The position numbers were made by a program, and so were the translations under genes. A DNA stretch of 64,000 nucleotides, taken from the NCBI GenBank assembly GCA_004431415.1, contig QPMI01000089.1, positions 248,001 through 312,000 of the forward strand, read 5' to 3'. The DNA is from Cyanophora paradoxa. Its lineage: Eukaryota > Glaucocystophyceae > Cyanophorales > Cyanophoraceae. Shown piece after piece: positions 21,547 through 36,500 of the stretch (positions within the stretch are counted from its first letter, which is position 1; each line of letters begins with the position of its first letter). The notes beneath the pieces were generated by a model. It worked only from the letters and a program-made list of their open reading frames with translations, was not told the origin of the DNA and made no database searches.

Positions 21547-24500
21547 ATGCATCTGCTTCAAGCAGCGTGCACGCGTGATTCAGACCGAGACCGAGACCTG
21601 ATCTTGAGTGGAATGGATCGGCAATCTCCACCTCATGATCAGCAATCACCGCATCTCGGCCGAAGCCGACGAGCCCGCACTCGAGCTCGGCCATGGCCAT
21701 GGCAACCGCGGCCGCAGGGACGTCGACAGCTGCTCTTGAGTCTCGCTATCGCCACGTCTCTGTTCCTTCTCAGCGCGGGGCTGACGATGCGCGATAAGCC
21801 AACCATATACGCTGTCGATTTTACGCGAGGTGGCATCGGTGCGCACCTCTCGTTCCGCCCCTGCCCGGCCCCTCGCCTTGTCTCCCCAGCCTGCTCTATT
21901 GTCCCATAATTCGCGAGCGTGGCAGGCTTTTACGTAACATCGGAAATGAGTTGCGGGCGGACTATCGGTACGCATATCCGCATGCGTGCCGGAGCCCGTT
22001 TTCCTTTGCACATGGCCATATACCTCATCGTGTACGTAGCTCTAGATCTAGATCTGGCCTCCCCGAATCCCTCCGGACCCCGCGACCGACGCGCCCCATT
22101 CCGTCATTCCCCAGCCCCCCTTTCCTCCCCTCGCTCCTTTAATTTAAATTTTCCGATCTCTAGCGCTAGCTCTACCTCCTTTCACACACTCTACATATCT
22201 TGCAATTGGCCAGGCGCGCGCCCCCAACCCCTCCCTAATCACTAATCCCTAATATTATTAATCCCTAATCCCCCTGTTCACGTTTCCTTATCATCGTCCC
22301 TTATCCTATCCTATCAGAATTCTGGATTAAAATCGTAACTTCTTTCTTTTTGGTTGAACGTCCGTCGTCGACTCGGTTTTGACTAAAGCTACCTCGATCG
22401 CTTGCTTTAATTTGCTGCAGGATGGAGACAAGCCCAATGACCAGCTTCTCTGGTACGCCTACGACCCCACTCAGGCCGAAAGTACGATCGCGAACCAACC
22501 AGGCCGCCTGTATATGTATTCTGAAACTATGACATGCTGGTGGTGTCCGCAGCTTATGAATGGCGAATAAACTTCGCAGGCGATGGCAGTGCGTATGCGG
22601 CTGGAAGAACTAAACTCAAGTGGCAGTAAGCTCCCCTTGCTCGATCGCAATTGCACAGCCTAACTGTGAGTAATAGAATCTTTATAGACCACATCCTTCA
22701 GCGAGATTATCACCTCTTTGGTGGGAGCAACGGTATTCCTTGGAATCAGTGGTGCGTGAGTGCGGCACTCTCGATCTTGACGCTTGCGTGCATGATTACT
22801 TCCGCAGGACCCACGTCGCGATCACGTTCTCGCCAGAGAGAGGCACTATGTTTAACATACCTGTACGGACAGAACTTACCCCCGACGGGTCCGGGTTTTT
22901 TCAGTACTGGGACATGACTATTGTAGGCTACATCAACGGCGCCGGTGCGCGATTCTTTTTGAAAAGCGTCTTCAAGGCTTAAGCTTGCCTTCGCTGGCTT
23001 GTTTACTGTTCTTGCAGAGAACGGCAGAATTCAATGGCACACCGCTGCCCCCGCGGTGCGAGGAACCTGATCTTCTAAAACCGATTGCTTTGCCAACCTT
23101 CCGCAACTCGCGCGTCCTACAGCCCCAATCTATGCACAATTCAAGAAACCAGCTTGGAGGAGATTTGTCCGGAGTTCACATCGCAAATTGGAGGTTCACA
23201 CTTCCCCGCGCCCCCCACCTCCCTCAGCCCCCTCCCCCCTCCCGCACAATCGACGAAGTACCCCCGCAGGGTTTGGGGCTGGGAGCTGACCGCAGCCCAA
23301 GTGTCTGAAGCAGCCGTGGGCACACTCACCGGCCCTCAGATGTGGCTGAAATTCGATCTATGTCCTTCGACGGTTTGCCCTTGCACGCAAAAGACAGCTG
23401 GCCGCGCCTCTTAACAGCCTTCCAGGTCGAGGGAATTGCCTACGTGTTTGGCGGGGTCAGTATGCCTCTGGACTGCTTAGAAAGAGCCAAGATCGAGATG
23501 AAGACAACTGACGCGAGGTCTGATCATAACTTCCTGCGCAGGCTACGTCCCCGTGTCCGCCGAAGTTAGGGGCAACCTTTGGCACTCTGAACGGGAAGAG
23601 CGGTGAGCGGGCCATCTCTCTGCAGTCGATGTCGTTCGGGGGATCCTTCACCGTGGAGACGTGGTCCGCTAGCTCCCTGCACTGCCAACGCCCGCCGTGC
23701 GAGCCGCCTCTGCAGGCTGCGGCCCGGCGTGGCGCAGGCGCTGGGCGCGCGGCTGGCGGACTTCGGCAACCCGGAGCTCTCCGGCGTCGCCAACGCTGAC
23801 GCTCTCGTCTTCGCATTCTGCCCGAGCGGCTACCCCGCCGAGTGCTCCGTGCGCTCCCTCAATTGCAAGCATATGCATTCTGCCCGCTCTTGCTCAGGTG
23901 TGCTGAGCCCTCGCAGGTGCCGGCGGGCAAGATGGCGCTCATCGTTAAGGTATACCATGGGTCCCGCCTCGCCTCTCGATTCGTCTTCTTTGAGGGCGCT
24001 GTCGGCATCCCCGTGCGTGACCCCCTCTCGAGCCCCCAGCTGCCGATATCGATGCTGTCCGCAGGTCGGCACCATAGGGCACGTTGCGATCGTCTTCAGC
24101 GCGGCGGTCAACGGGAGCAGCTCAGTGAAAGGCTATTTGAACGGGGAGCTCGTCTCATCTGCCACCTCGGCGCCTGTTCCCGTCGCCACGCGCGCCCGCA
24201 GCTTCCTTGGCAGCGCCAACGAGTGGGGCGTTCCGAGAGCCACGTCCCTCTTCCTCGCCCGTTTCAGGATCTGGGGCGCAAACCGCTCGGCCGACGAAAT
24301 CAGTGCGATCTTCTATGAGAAGGGCGCCCTCCCCGCAGACAAGCCGCTGCTTTACCTGAAACTAGACGACTGTGGCTCGACGGTACGCGCGCTTTTCATC
24401 CGCCCGCCGAGTCGTGAGCGGTCCGCAGGGCGTGCAGATTGCAAACGACAGCTCCACCTTCGGGCTGGACGCGGAAGTCGTGGGCGACGTCGCGCTCAGG

Positions 24501-27500
24501 ACGTGCTCGGACGTGCCCGCGAGGCCCTCCACGCCGACCCTCGCGGCGGCGGCTGCCGACCCTTCGACAGTCACGGCGGCGGTGCGCTTCACGGCGGGAC
24601 AGGGCGTCCAGAGCGTGTCCGTTCTGTGCACGGGCCTCGGCGGCCCGTACGCCGCCCTCTCAGCCGCCAACGACAGCGATGCGGCGGCGGGCTTGGCGCT
24701 GACGCTTGCGGTCGGCGTCTCCTACGGCGGCGACTACAACCTCGCCTGCACCGCCAACGTCCGCTCGGACACTGCGTACTCCGACGCTTCGGCCGTCCTC
24801 TCCGTCACCGTGCCCGAGGCCACGACGGCGGCGGGCCAGTCGGGCGTCGTCCCCGCCGGCAATCCCGCCACGTACAACGAGCACCTCCGCGTCGGCGCCC
24901 TCGTCGCCTCCCACGAGGAGGCCGCCATCGTCTTCTCCGCCCCGCTCGCCGCCTACCCGATCGGCCGCCGCCCGCCCTCCCACCGCTTCGCCCTCCTCCT
25001 CCGCCTCGCCACGACGGGCCTCTGGTACTGCGATTGGGACCTCGACGCCGGCGTCTGTTCCGTCCTCGAGCACCTCTCGTCCGTCGCCGGCTTCGGCGCC
25101 CCCGTCGACTTCTCCGCTACCTCCCTCTCCCCTTGGCCCCCCTGCGTGCGCCCTTCGCGTGCGGCGCCGCGCCCCTGTCGGCTGAGGGTCCCCAGGATCC
25201 CGACTTCCGGCCGGCATCGCTGGCAGGAATCGATCCTTTCGCGGTGCGTGTCGACGTCGCCTCTGCTTCTGCCGTCGCGCGGTCGTCGCACGAGCGGGGC
25301 GCAGGCGTGCTGGCCCTGGAGCGACGCAGCGTTCGCCTCGCGCGTCGCCGTCGTCGGCCCCGCCGTCGCTGGCGTGCTGCAGCCTCCGGCCGCGTGCGCC
25401 TCCGCAGCCTGCCAGACGTACGCGGCGCAGCGCTGGTCGCTGTCCGCCTTCTCGGGCTGCGAGCCGGGCCCGCTGGGACCCGCCCGGCCCTGGAGTGCTT
25501 CCTCGTGCCAAAATGCCAGCCCGTACGACTTTATGGCGCCCGCGAGAAACTTTTCGCACGATTTCCGCTTGCAACGCGCCGCCTACGAAAGGAGGATGTA
25601 CGAAGCTCTGGCTGGGATCGCTGCCGGCGCCGACACCGAAGCGTGAGTGCCGCGGCCACCCGTGCACACGCGAGCGGCTGATCATGAGGCGGGCCGCAGC
25701 ACCGCCTGGCTCGGCCTCCTCGGCACCATCCACCTCTACGCTCCCGCCGTGCGGCCCGCGCTCGCGAGCGGTCCCCGACCCAGCATACTGACGGGGCAGT
25801 GTACAGACGGCGGGAGGCGAAGTGAATTCGACGGGGGCGCGCCGCCGCATGTTCGTCCTGCAGGCGCGCTTTTGCTCGGCTCGAGCTCCCTTGGGCTTGG
25901 CTGCGCTGTCCCTCACGCCCCGCAGCCGGACCTGCTCGCCGGTGGCGGCAGCGGCGGCCAAGCGCCCCTCGCCTCGGCCCTTTTCGCGCAGGACCTGCCC
26001 CCAGCCACGGGATGCGTCGCCTGTGCGCCCCTCCTCCGACCGCCCCAGCATGCGCAGCGCCTCATGATCACTTGAATTTCGCCGCAGTCGTCGACGTGGA
26101 GGCGAGCGCGGCGAAGCGGACGGCGGAGGCGAAGGCGACGCTCGCGGAGCTGCAGCGGGCCTACAACGCGAGCTACGGGGGCCTCGTGCTGCAGGATTCG
26201 CGCCACTTTGCGGCGTGGGGCCGCGGCATCGCCCACTTTGCCTCGTGGGCCTCCCTCGAGAGCCCCGCTGTCACGGCCCTCCTCAAGGCCCGCCGCTCTC
26301 GCATTCGTTGCCCTCTTAGGCTCCCCCCGCTCACGCCGCGCATGCGCAGGCCTGCTCGCTGCCGCACGGCGTCGCCCTCCTCGCGCTCGACTTTTCCGCG
26401 CTGGCGCCCGCGGGCTTCTCGGCGGATGCCGGCGGCGCGTACGTCCGCTTCCCGTTCCTGACCGAGCCCGCGGCCGCCTTCGCGGACCTCTACCCGCCGA
26501 GCGCCTCCGTGCAGCACTTCGCGGCGGACGGGCGCGTGGCCGCCGGCGGCCGGCTCCTCTACCGCGCCCTCGTCCGCGTGCCCTTCTTCCCCGTCGGATC
26601 TACCGCCAGCTGCAAGGTACGACTCGTCGGCGACATCGTCTGCCCGCAAGCCGCCATCGCCCACGTCACCGCCGTGCACCCGCCGCTCGCAAATCGCCGC
26701 CCCCCGCCCCTCTAGCTCTGACCGCGCGGGGCAGGTGCTCACGTGGGAGGTCGACCCGGCCTCGTTTGCGGACGTCACTGCGTCCGCGCCGCTGCCGGCG
26801 TACCGCACGGGCGCGACGCTGCACGGCCCGCCGCTTGTCATCCGCACGGACCTCCTCCCTCTCTCCGAGCACTGGATCGTCCAGAACGAGCGGCCGCTTG
26901 TCGCGGGGCCCGGCTTCGGCTTCCTCGAGGGGCGGTGGGTGGACCCCACCAACTCCCGCTTCGCCTTCTACGTGATGGGCGACATGGTGCGCTCGCCGCG
27001 CCGCGCCGTTCGCCGCTCGCCGCTCCTGACGCCGCCTTAGCTGTACCGCTTCGCGTGCGCGGCGCGAGGCCCGCACTCCCCTTCGCCTGCGCCCGACGCC
27101 CGCGCAGGAAAGCGGACGCGTACCAGAGCGGCCTGGCGGGTGCGCTCAACGGCTCCGCGCGCATATATGGCGGCGGCAACTGGAACGCGTCGCGCGCCGA
27201 GTGGACCAGCGTCGCGGCGGCCGTGTACAAGGACGGCTCCCTCTTCGTGGTCCACCGCCCCGTCCTCCCCGTGGCGGCGTGGCCGCCCGCCGTCTGACTC
27301 GGGTATGCAGGTGAGGGAGGTGCACACGCCGGCCAACACGCGCGCGTTCGGCTTTGCGACGGACAGCGGCCCGCGGCCGCGGCTCGAGAAGGCGCACCGG
27401 CTGAAGCGCAGGAACGAGCGGGCCCACGCCTCGCAGCTCCTGCGCCTCACGCGCCTCGACGGGGCCGACTTCCGCCCCGATTTGGCGGTCCTACTGGACC

Positions 27501-30500
27501 CGTTCCCCGCGACGGTCATCGCGGCGCACGTCGCGGAGGACTTCGCGGGCGGCGCCATGTTCGGCTTCGGTGCCGGCGTCAACGCGTCCCTCGCCGAGCT
27601 GCCCCTCGTCGTCTTCGTCGTCTCCAGCCCGTGCGCCGCCGAATTCGAACATTCAAACATTTCGAGTTTGAAGGCGGTCCGCCTCCGTGCAGCCCGATGC
27701 TGGTGAGGATGCGGACGGACTGTCCGCCGGGGACGCGCTGGAACTGGGAGGCGGCCCTCGTGAACAACTCCGTGCCGCTCGCCGACCTCTGCCGCCCGCT
27801 GGCGCCCGGTGCCCACACAACCGCCGTCTACTTCCCCGCGCGCTCTGACTTTGGCAGGCCTCTACTCGACACGCGGCGGGCTGCTGTTCGACGCGGACGG
27901 GACGCCCTGTCCCACCGGCACCTACCCCGCCGGGGGCGCCCTCTCGTGCCAGGACTGCCCGGCCGGCACATATTCCGACGCCGGAGCGGCCGTCTGCTAC
28001 GGTGCGCAGCTCCCCGCTTGCCTTGGCGCGATTTTGACGTCGACGTCGCCCTCTATCGGCCATGCAGACTGCCCGATGGTGCGCCCTCGCTTTAACTTCT
28101 CGCCAGCCTTCGATAAGACCCGCCTGACTTGCCACTTCCATCGCACAGTACACGTTCTCCAAGGGGAGAAGGCAGCCATGTTCGTAGCCTTGTGTGCGGC
28201 TCTCCCGTCGCGTGCACACATTTGATCCACGTCGTGCAGGCACGCCGTGCGACGCCAGCGGCTACACCACCGGCCCCCGCTGGCCAACCGACTGCTTCTT
28301 CTGGTGCGCGCCGCTCTACTTGCCACCCCCATAGCGACCCGTTGCCACCCACGCTGCCCGCAGCCCATCGGGAAACGAACTGGTGGTGGGCGTAGGCGGT
28401 TTTAAAACCTGCTCGCGTTGCCAACCGCATCTCTGGGCTCTGAACGGCGCAACCAGGCGAGTGTCGCCTGCTTTGATTGCCAGTCTGCCACTACGTATAC
28501 TGCGCATGCGAACGCTGACCGACTGGCGCCTTAACAGATGCGAAAATTGTACGAGCAGTCGGTCGCCTGCGCCGCGCCCCGCGCCGCGCCTCACGCCCTC
28601 CCCGCAGGCACCGCAGGCTACATCGTCAGCGGCGCTATGACGGGCTGCGAGCCTTGCCCTGCCGGTGCACGCTGGTGCGCCGGTGTGCCCCCTCCGCGTC
28701 CCGAGCTGCCGCAGGCACGTATTACGAGCCGGAGGTTCTGAAGGTGGTCGACGGCTCCTCGCTCTTCACGGCACCTCGCTGCAAGCGCTGCCCGGTGGGT
28801 CAATTCTCCGGCATTGCTGCGCTGAACTGCACTCTGTGCCCCTCGGTCCGCTGCCCACAGCTGCCCGGCCCCCCCTCCGTCCGCGCGCTGACGGACAGAC
28901 CACAGTCGACCACCACAACCGCCAAGCGCGACGGGTGCGGCCTGCCGATGTTTGCCCTCGCTTCCGCTCACTCAGGCCTTGCTTAGCTGCGAACCTTGCC
29001 GCCCCGGGTTCGCCCCAGTGACAACGCCGACCGCCGCTTTCTGCGTCGCGTGCCCCCTGGACTTTGCCTCGCCCATCGGCGCCGCCTGCGAAGCCTGCGG
29101 CCCCGGCTCCGTCGCAACGCTCGATCGCACTTCGTGCAAGCCGTGCCCTGCGGGTCCGCGAACCATTTCTGCCTGCAGATCTAGATCTCGGGGTCCGATA
29201 CTTCACAGGCTGGTACGAACCGATATCGTCGAACGGGAGCTGCCTGCCGTGCAGCCGCAACACGTATGCTTCGAGCGAGGGCTCCTCATCCTGCGTCATA
29301 TGCTCGTATGCCTATCGTCCGGCCGTCACCGATCCACCGAGCGACGCGCCGCGCAGACCCGGCACGACCCCCTCGGACACCCATCGCTTCTGCGTCAGCT
29401 GCCCATCCGGTCCGCATGCTGCGAGGGCTTCGGCATGCACACGCGATGGGCGGCGCAGGAACGTTCCGCTCGGGGTCAATGGCGTCGTGCGAGGCGGTCG
29501 GTATGGGCCAGTTCGCATTCGCTGGAGCCGCCAACGCGTCGACGTGCCCGAGCGGCGCCATCCCCACCACCGCCCGCGACGGCTGCCGCAGGCACTCACA
29601 CCCAACGCCTTCCCTCAGCTCACCTGACCCGCCGCAGCTGCCCAGGCGGAACGCGCCAATCCGATGAGGACTGCATTCGGTGCGCTCGCCTGCCGCGCCT
29701 TCTCTGCCGCGATCCGATTTCTGGCAGGTGCCCCGTCAACTGGGTCGCCTCGGCGCCCGGTTCCTCCACCTGCGTGCCGTGCCGGGCCGGCACGTTTTCC
29801 ACCACCGACTTTCAGTCATGCATCCCGTGCGTCCTTCGCTTTCGTCGACGCCACTCGCTGCTCGCCCTTACCCCAAAGCAGATGCCCCACGGGTGATCCC
29901 TCCCGGGCCGCTCCTGTTTCGCGGCATCTCAGCGGCCGCAGGCACGTACCGTGACGACGCGATGGGCGCGTGCGAGACGGTGCCGGGGGGCTGCGTTGCC
30001 TCGGCCGGCGCCGCCAACTACACCGTCTGCCCCCCGGGCTCCGTGCCGAACGGCGCCACCACTTTCTGTGTCGCCTGTCCGAAGGGTGCGACGCTGCGCG
30101 CCGTCGCCAATCGCGACGGCGCGACTGAGGTGGAGGGCAGGCACGCGCGCGAACGTGACGAGCTGCGAGCGGTGCGCGGTGAACCACATCGCCGCCGACG
30201 TTGGCAGCGCTGCGTGCACGCCATGCGCGTTGGGGTGCGGTCTTCGCTTAGACTGATTACCACCCTGCGTCGCGATCGATGCACGTCTCGCTCGCAGGTG
30301 GGTGGCGTCGGCCGATCAGCAGAAATGCATCAGGTGCGCCCACGGGTCACGGGGCAGCCGCCTCACGCCCCTCGTGCTTGCGCTGATTCCATCGCCCCCG
30401 CAGATGCCACGCCGGTCCGGCAGCGTGCTGTTGACAGCGTGCCGCACGTGATCATGATGGCTCGCCGCGCAGGCACGTACCGGAACGGATCGATGAGCGT

Positions 30501-33500
30501 GTGCGAGCCAGTGCCGCCGAACGCCGTGTCGGCGGCCGCTGCCGCCAACTACACGGAATGCGCGCCGGGGACGGTGGTGAATGGGGAACACAGCTCGTGC
30601 ATGCCGTGTCCGAAGGGAAGCTACGAGGAAGCAGGGAGCTGCACCACGTGCGCCCTTGAGCGCTAGCGGACTCTTTCCCTGCCCTCCTTACGATTTGCAG
30701 GTGCCCAAACAACACCGTCACGTCGGTGGAGGGGCAGACTGCATGCGCGGTGTGTCTAACCGGACAGATCTCTCGCCCCGACCAGCAGGACTGCGTGCGC
30801 TCCGCCTTTCCATGCATGTGCGTCGTCGAATGGGCCGACACCTCTGCAGGTCACGTGCCTCGCGGGCTGGTACCGCCCCGAGGACTCGCTGTACTGCCAG
30901 GCGGTCCCGGCCCGCTCCATCTCCGTCGCTGGCCTCCTCTTCTCCTGCGCCGCGGGCACTGTCCCAAACGGACCAAGGAGCGAATGCTTGAGGTGCACGC
31001 GCCACTAGTACTCTCAGAGAGTCTCTTCCTCGACTGAGATTGTGCGCCTCGCAGCTGCCCGCCCGGTCCGACATTCTCGTGGCTGCAAACGATTGCTGGC
31101 GTGCTGACAACGGCGCAGGGAGCTACCAGGCGGAGGACGCGTGCGTGCCGTGCGCGGCGAACGAGGCAGCGCCGCTGCCGGCGTTGACAAACTGCACCGC
31201 CTGTGGAGAAGGCCGTGTCTCCACCGCCGACCTGCAGAAGTGCATCCGTGCGTCCTCTTCGCTCATTTTCCTCGAGTCCGCCGCCCCTCACGAACCGGCA
31301 GTGTGCGAGGGGGGCTTCTACCGCCACGAGCCGCTTGAAGAGTGCACACGCGTGCCGCTGGGCGCCGTCGCGATGCCGGGGAGCGCCAACTACACCGTTT
31401 GCGAGCGGGGCAGCGTCCCGAACCCCGAATCGACCTCCTGCCAGAAGTGCGCATCTTCCCCTCTCGATATCCGTTAATTCACTCTCCCTGAGCGCTGCTC
31501 TGTCGCGCGCAGGTGCGAAAAGGGTGAGCTCGCGCGGGGGTCCACCGTGACACGGCCGCCTTTCGAATTTGCCTTACCCGCGCGACCACCCGCAGGGACG
31601 TACGAGACAGATTTCGTCTGCAAGCGATGCGCAGGTCCGGTCGCGGCGTTCCGCGCGCCGCCGCGGAGCTGACCCGCCCGCAGGCATCAACTCGTACGCA
31701 CCGGACGCCGGCATGACCGCTTGCCTCGAATGGTGCGTCCCGTTGCCCGCTTCGTTGCTCGCCTCGCGAGCGCGGGCGCCGGTGCATGCGCAGCCCGGCG
31801 GGGACGGTCGCGCGGGCGGACGGGCAGGGGTGCGGGCTTTGCCCCAGGGGTTATTTCCGCGCTTCTGACATGGAGACCTGCACGCCGGTGAGCCGGGGCC
31901 CGCCAGCCGCCGCACGCGACGAGCGCATGACGGCGACGCAGTGCGCGCACGGCTTTGTGACGGTGGCGGCGGGTGCGGCCGTGTGCGAGGCGTGCGCGAA
32001 CGGGACGGAGGCGACCTTGGACCGCACCGAGTGCCGCCTCTGCCGTACGTATACTCAACTCCTCTCCGCTCGCTTCTTCCGCCCACGTTTGCTCTGCAGG
32101 GGCGGGCAGGCACGACCGAAACAAAACGTGCATCGCGTGCGACGACGGCTTCTGGAGCGCCCCGGGCGCTGCCGCCTGCACCCCATGCATACCCGGCACC
32201 ATTTCCAACGCCGATCGGTCCGTCGCCTGCTTTGCGCCCCTGCCGTCCGCTGATGCATATGTCCGTTCAACGTCGGCGGCAGGTCGAAGTGCCTTGTTTG
32301 TCCGGGGGGGACGAGTCGGCCGCCGGACGGCGTCAACTCGTGCCTGCCGTGCAAGGCGAAGCTCTGGTCACCCGTCGGATCGGCCGACTGCCGCGTCTGC
32401 GAGCTCGGCTCGTACGCCTCGAACGATAGGCGCGCTCCTCTGATCCCCGGCCGCGCCCTCTTTTGCGGCCTGAGGCAACCGCAGCACGCGCTGCATTCTG
32501 TGCGACGGCGGCACGTTCATGCCCAACGTCTCCCTTCCTCAACGTTCATGCGTCCAGGCCCGTCCCTATTTCTCATTTGTAATCCTTGCTCACTGTTTCA
32601 CGTGCGCAGTGTCCCGCGAGCTTACACGCTCCCAAAGCAGGGACGACGCTGGGCTGTGCTGAGTGCCCGGCGGGCCATTCGTCGAAGGAAGGGGCCCGCA
32701 GCTGCCCCCCGTGCCCTGCCGTCCGCGACCCTGGCTGCCTCCCGTCGACGCCTCTGAGGGCATTGCATGCAGGGCACGTTCCGACCGTTTGGAGCCGGCG
32801 TCTCGGAGTGCCTCGCTTGCCCGCCCGCCACCTTTGCTCCCGCTCCGGGCGCCGCCGCCTGCGAAAAATGGTCTGTCGCGCGCCACCGCCCGCGACACAT
32901 GCTGCCGCCGCTAAATATATAATGATCACGTCTGCACAGCCCGGAGGGCAAGGTCCCGCGGGAGGACCGCGCCAACTGCAAGAGTGCGTCCATGCGAGCG
33001 CCCCCACGAGAGACCTGACGTGGGCGCAGACTGCGAAGCAGGGAGCGTGCCGGTTAGTGGCGTGTGCGCCCGCTGCACTGGCAACGCAATCTCGGCCCCC
33101 GGCGGTGCGGCCTCCGCCCTAGTGCCTCCCGATGCCGCCGCTGAAGAACGGACAGACGAAAAGTGCGCGCCGTGCCCTGCGGGGTCGGTTGCGAACGAAG
33201 GTCGCTCGCAGTGCGACGTGAGCATTTCTGCTCAGTCCTTTGTCCTTTCTCTCGTCTTGATTGCAGTGCGCAGGTCTGCCCCGCCGGGACGTTCGTGCCG
33301 CTCCATGCGACGGCGCCGACCTGCGAACGGTGCCCGCTGAACGCCGTCTCGCCGGCTGGCGCCAGCGGCTGCTCGGTCTGCGACGTCGGCGCCGTCTCCG
33401 ATGAGGGCCAGAGCTTCTGCGCGGTGCGCTGCAGCCATCGAGATTTGCTTGCGCATGCGGTCGGTTGCGGCGGGTCACAAACCGCAGGACTGCGCGCCGG

Positions 33501-36500
33501 GGACCTTCCGTAACGCGACGCTCGAACACTGCCACCCCTGGTCTGCTGGCGCCGGCCTCCTCCCATGGCCAGCCCCGGCCCGCCCCTTTCCCCGCTCACC
33601 AATACCACCCGCAGCGACACGGGGACGTACGCGCCAGCGGCAAAGGCGACTTCCTGCCTCGGCTGCTCCCCGACGCAGCTGTGCCCCCTGGCCACGTCCC
33701 AGCCCATTGAGCTCGAGTTTTACCAGGCGCGTCCTTGGCCTCGAGCCTTTTGCTCGAGTCTGGCGACGGTCCCCGCAGGGCATGGACGCGCTGGCCGCCG
33801 AGGGCCTCGCGTCGCTCGTGAACGAGACGGCTCTCCCGGCGCGGCGGCGTCTCTTCCGCCTGCGCCTCGGGACCGCGCGGCGGCTGCTCGCGGCGGCGGC
33901 GTCAGCGGGCGGGGCCGAGCCGCTCGCCGACGAGGGCGGCGTGGAGGTCGCCGAGGAGAGCGTCGTGTACGACCGCACGAACGCGACCGTCCGCCGCGCC
34001 GTGCGCATGCGTGCAGTCCGCGCCGCGCTCCGCCGCTCGCTCACGTTCGGCAGGTCGTCAAGACGCAAGAGGCCGCCACTCGGCGGCTGTCCCGCCTCGT
34101 CAACTGGACCGCCGTCGGCGTCGTCCTCGGCGTCGCTTCCGTCCTCACGGGTGGCGTGGCTTACATCTGGCGGCCAAGGCGAGGCCGCAAGCGGCCGCCG
34201 CCGGAAGTGAAGCAGCGGCGGGAGGAGCGGCTCGCCAAGTTTCACCTTCTCTACCTGGCTAAAGTCCACGAGGCTTTGGAGAAGGCCAGGATAAAGAGGG
34301 AGCGGCTGGCGGCCCGCCTTGGAGCAGCGCCGGACGACGCCTCAGTCACGCCGACGCCCAGAACAGAATTCGAAGAAGACGAGGTCGAGCCTGTGCTCGC
34401 CGACAGTACCAGTGCGGCGGTCTGCTCCTCCGCTGTCTTTTTCTCTGAGACTTTGCAGCCGACGAGCTGTCTGCCGCTTCCGCGCTCACGACGATGCCGC
34501 GGAGCCGCGTGAACGTCCTCGTCGCGGACCCCACAACGAGGCTGGCGTCATTGACCATCGAAGCCTTGGACGCAGCTGCAGCGATGGAGCCGGGCCTTCT
34601 CTTCGAGTGGTACGTGGACGGAGCGCTGGTCCTTGACGAAGAGGGGCCCTCGCTGTCGCTCTCCCTCGCCATCGGCGACCACTGCGTTGTCGCCATCGGT
34701 TCGTTGCGTCTTTCTTATGCTGAGAAGAACGCCGTCGACAGAGCGCAGCGATCGACGTCGATGAGGACGAGAGCTTGTTCGGCGAGTCGGAGTACGACCC
34801 GACGTCGGACCCGATCCTGCTGAGAGTTGTGGAGAAACGGCCAGCCCGCCGTCGAGCTCCGCGGGAAGCGAGACCTGAGACGGCAGCATCGTGTCGATCG
34901 CTCGCGCCGATATTGATGCGCGAAGGTCTAGAGGACGGGGTCGAGCACAGTAATCTCGACGAGGAGGAGGAGGATGTCTATGGCATCACCCGACCGAACT
35001 GGATAGAAATCCGCGTGCCCAGTCGCCTAAAGTGAGAGAGAAATCAGAGGCCGACGTGGCGCATCCCAGTCTAACTATTGCATTGCAGCCGCAGGTTGCA
35101 AGCGCGGCCGGCAACTGCAACTGGGGTCGGCGCGGCAAAGAAAAGAAAGGCGAACAAGAAGTCGAAGCCGTCGCGATCGGCAGTGGGCGCGGGCTTCACC
35201 TCGGTCGGACTCGGCCTGATCATCATCGCTGGTGCGCTGCCCTGATAATCCTCGCGCCCTCGCTAATGATAATTATCCCTCAGGCTGCTCCGTGCTCCTG
35301 CAATACGTTCGCCCGCGCTCTCCGCGCGCACCGCACTCGTGCTGACGAGCCCGCCAGTACATCGCGAACTACCAGGTCCTGCAGTCGCTCGTGATCGGCT
35401 CCTCGCCGTCCATTGGCGCTGTTGCTGGCGCCTGGCGCGTCTCCGCTGCCTTTGTCGGCTTTCGCGGTGCGCCCTTCGTTCGTTTTCAGTCTGTCTGTAT
35501 CGAGCGTGGGCCATAGGGGACTGCGCCGAAGCGGCAAACGCGACGAGCGTGACAGCAATGGATGCCGGGCTGCATTTTTCTGTCGCCGGCATCGTACCCA
35601 TTGAGGGCACCCTTGCGCCCTCCCTCACCGCCAGCTATATCGCCGCCCAGCGCTCGTGCCTGTGCGCCGTCCCCGCCCGCCGCCTCCTTTCGTGGCGTCG
35701 ACCCGCCGCCAGCGTGGCGTGGAGCTGCGAGCGGTGCAGCATGGCGGCGAACGAGGCGTACGTCGGTCCGTGCTCGCGATCGCTCCTTCCCTGTACGCCC
35801 ACCTGCAGCTGATGGTCCGCCCCGCCCCAGAGTTCCACCTCGTTTCCCGCCTCGCCTTTGCCGTCGCCGTCAACTTTGCCCTCCGCGTGCGCCGCGGCCG
35901 CCTGCCCCACGCCGCTGCGCGCCCGCGGCCAACGCGCCTCAGGCGCCGCACTACGCGTCCATCGTGGGGACGGTGCGGACGAGCCAGGACGGCCTCTTCA
36001 CTGTTTTCCGCGGGAGCTCGCCCGTGCTGGTCCCCGTGCTGCTCACTCCCGTCCACTTCGACGACGCGCGCGACGGCGCCCCGCGCTTCGAGGTCGCGCT
36101 GCAGCCCGCCTCCAACCGCGCCGCCGAGCGCAACGAGGCCTCCTTCGTGCGTTCGCCCACGCTCTGCCGTGCTTGCTCGCTGAGAGCCGCGTGGCGCCGC
36201 AGAGCCTGTGCTCGCCGACGAAGCCGCTCGAGGCGTGCCCCGGAGAGGCCGTCGGCTTCCGCGCCCGCTTCGACCTCAACCCCGTCTACCTCGCGGCACG
36301 TATACTTACCCCCAGCGCGACAACTGACAGCCATCCCGGCTAACCGCGCCGCCCACAGGTGTCGCGGAAGACGCGGGCGACTTTCGTGGACATGCTCTCG
36401 GATCTGGCCGCCCTCTCCAAAGCCGCCATGAAAGCCGGGGCGAAACTCATCCTCGCCTCCTTCGTCGTGCGTCGCGCCCCTCCCATCTCCACCTTTTCTC

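Noticed and set aside
27850-33560. Separate small Cys-rich secreted proteins
   Set aside because: Segments have no own start codons or stops at exon edges and are joined by matching splice sites, so one long protein is simpler.
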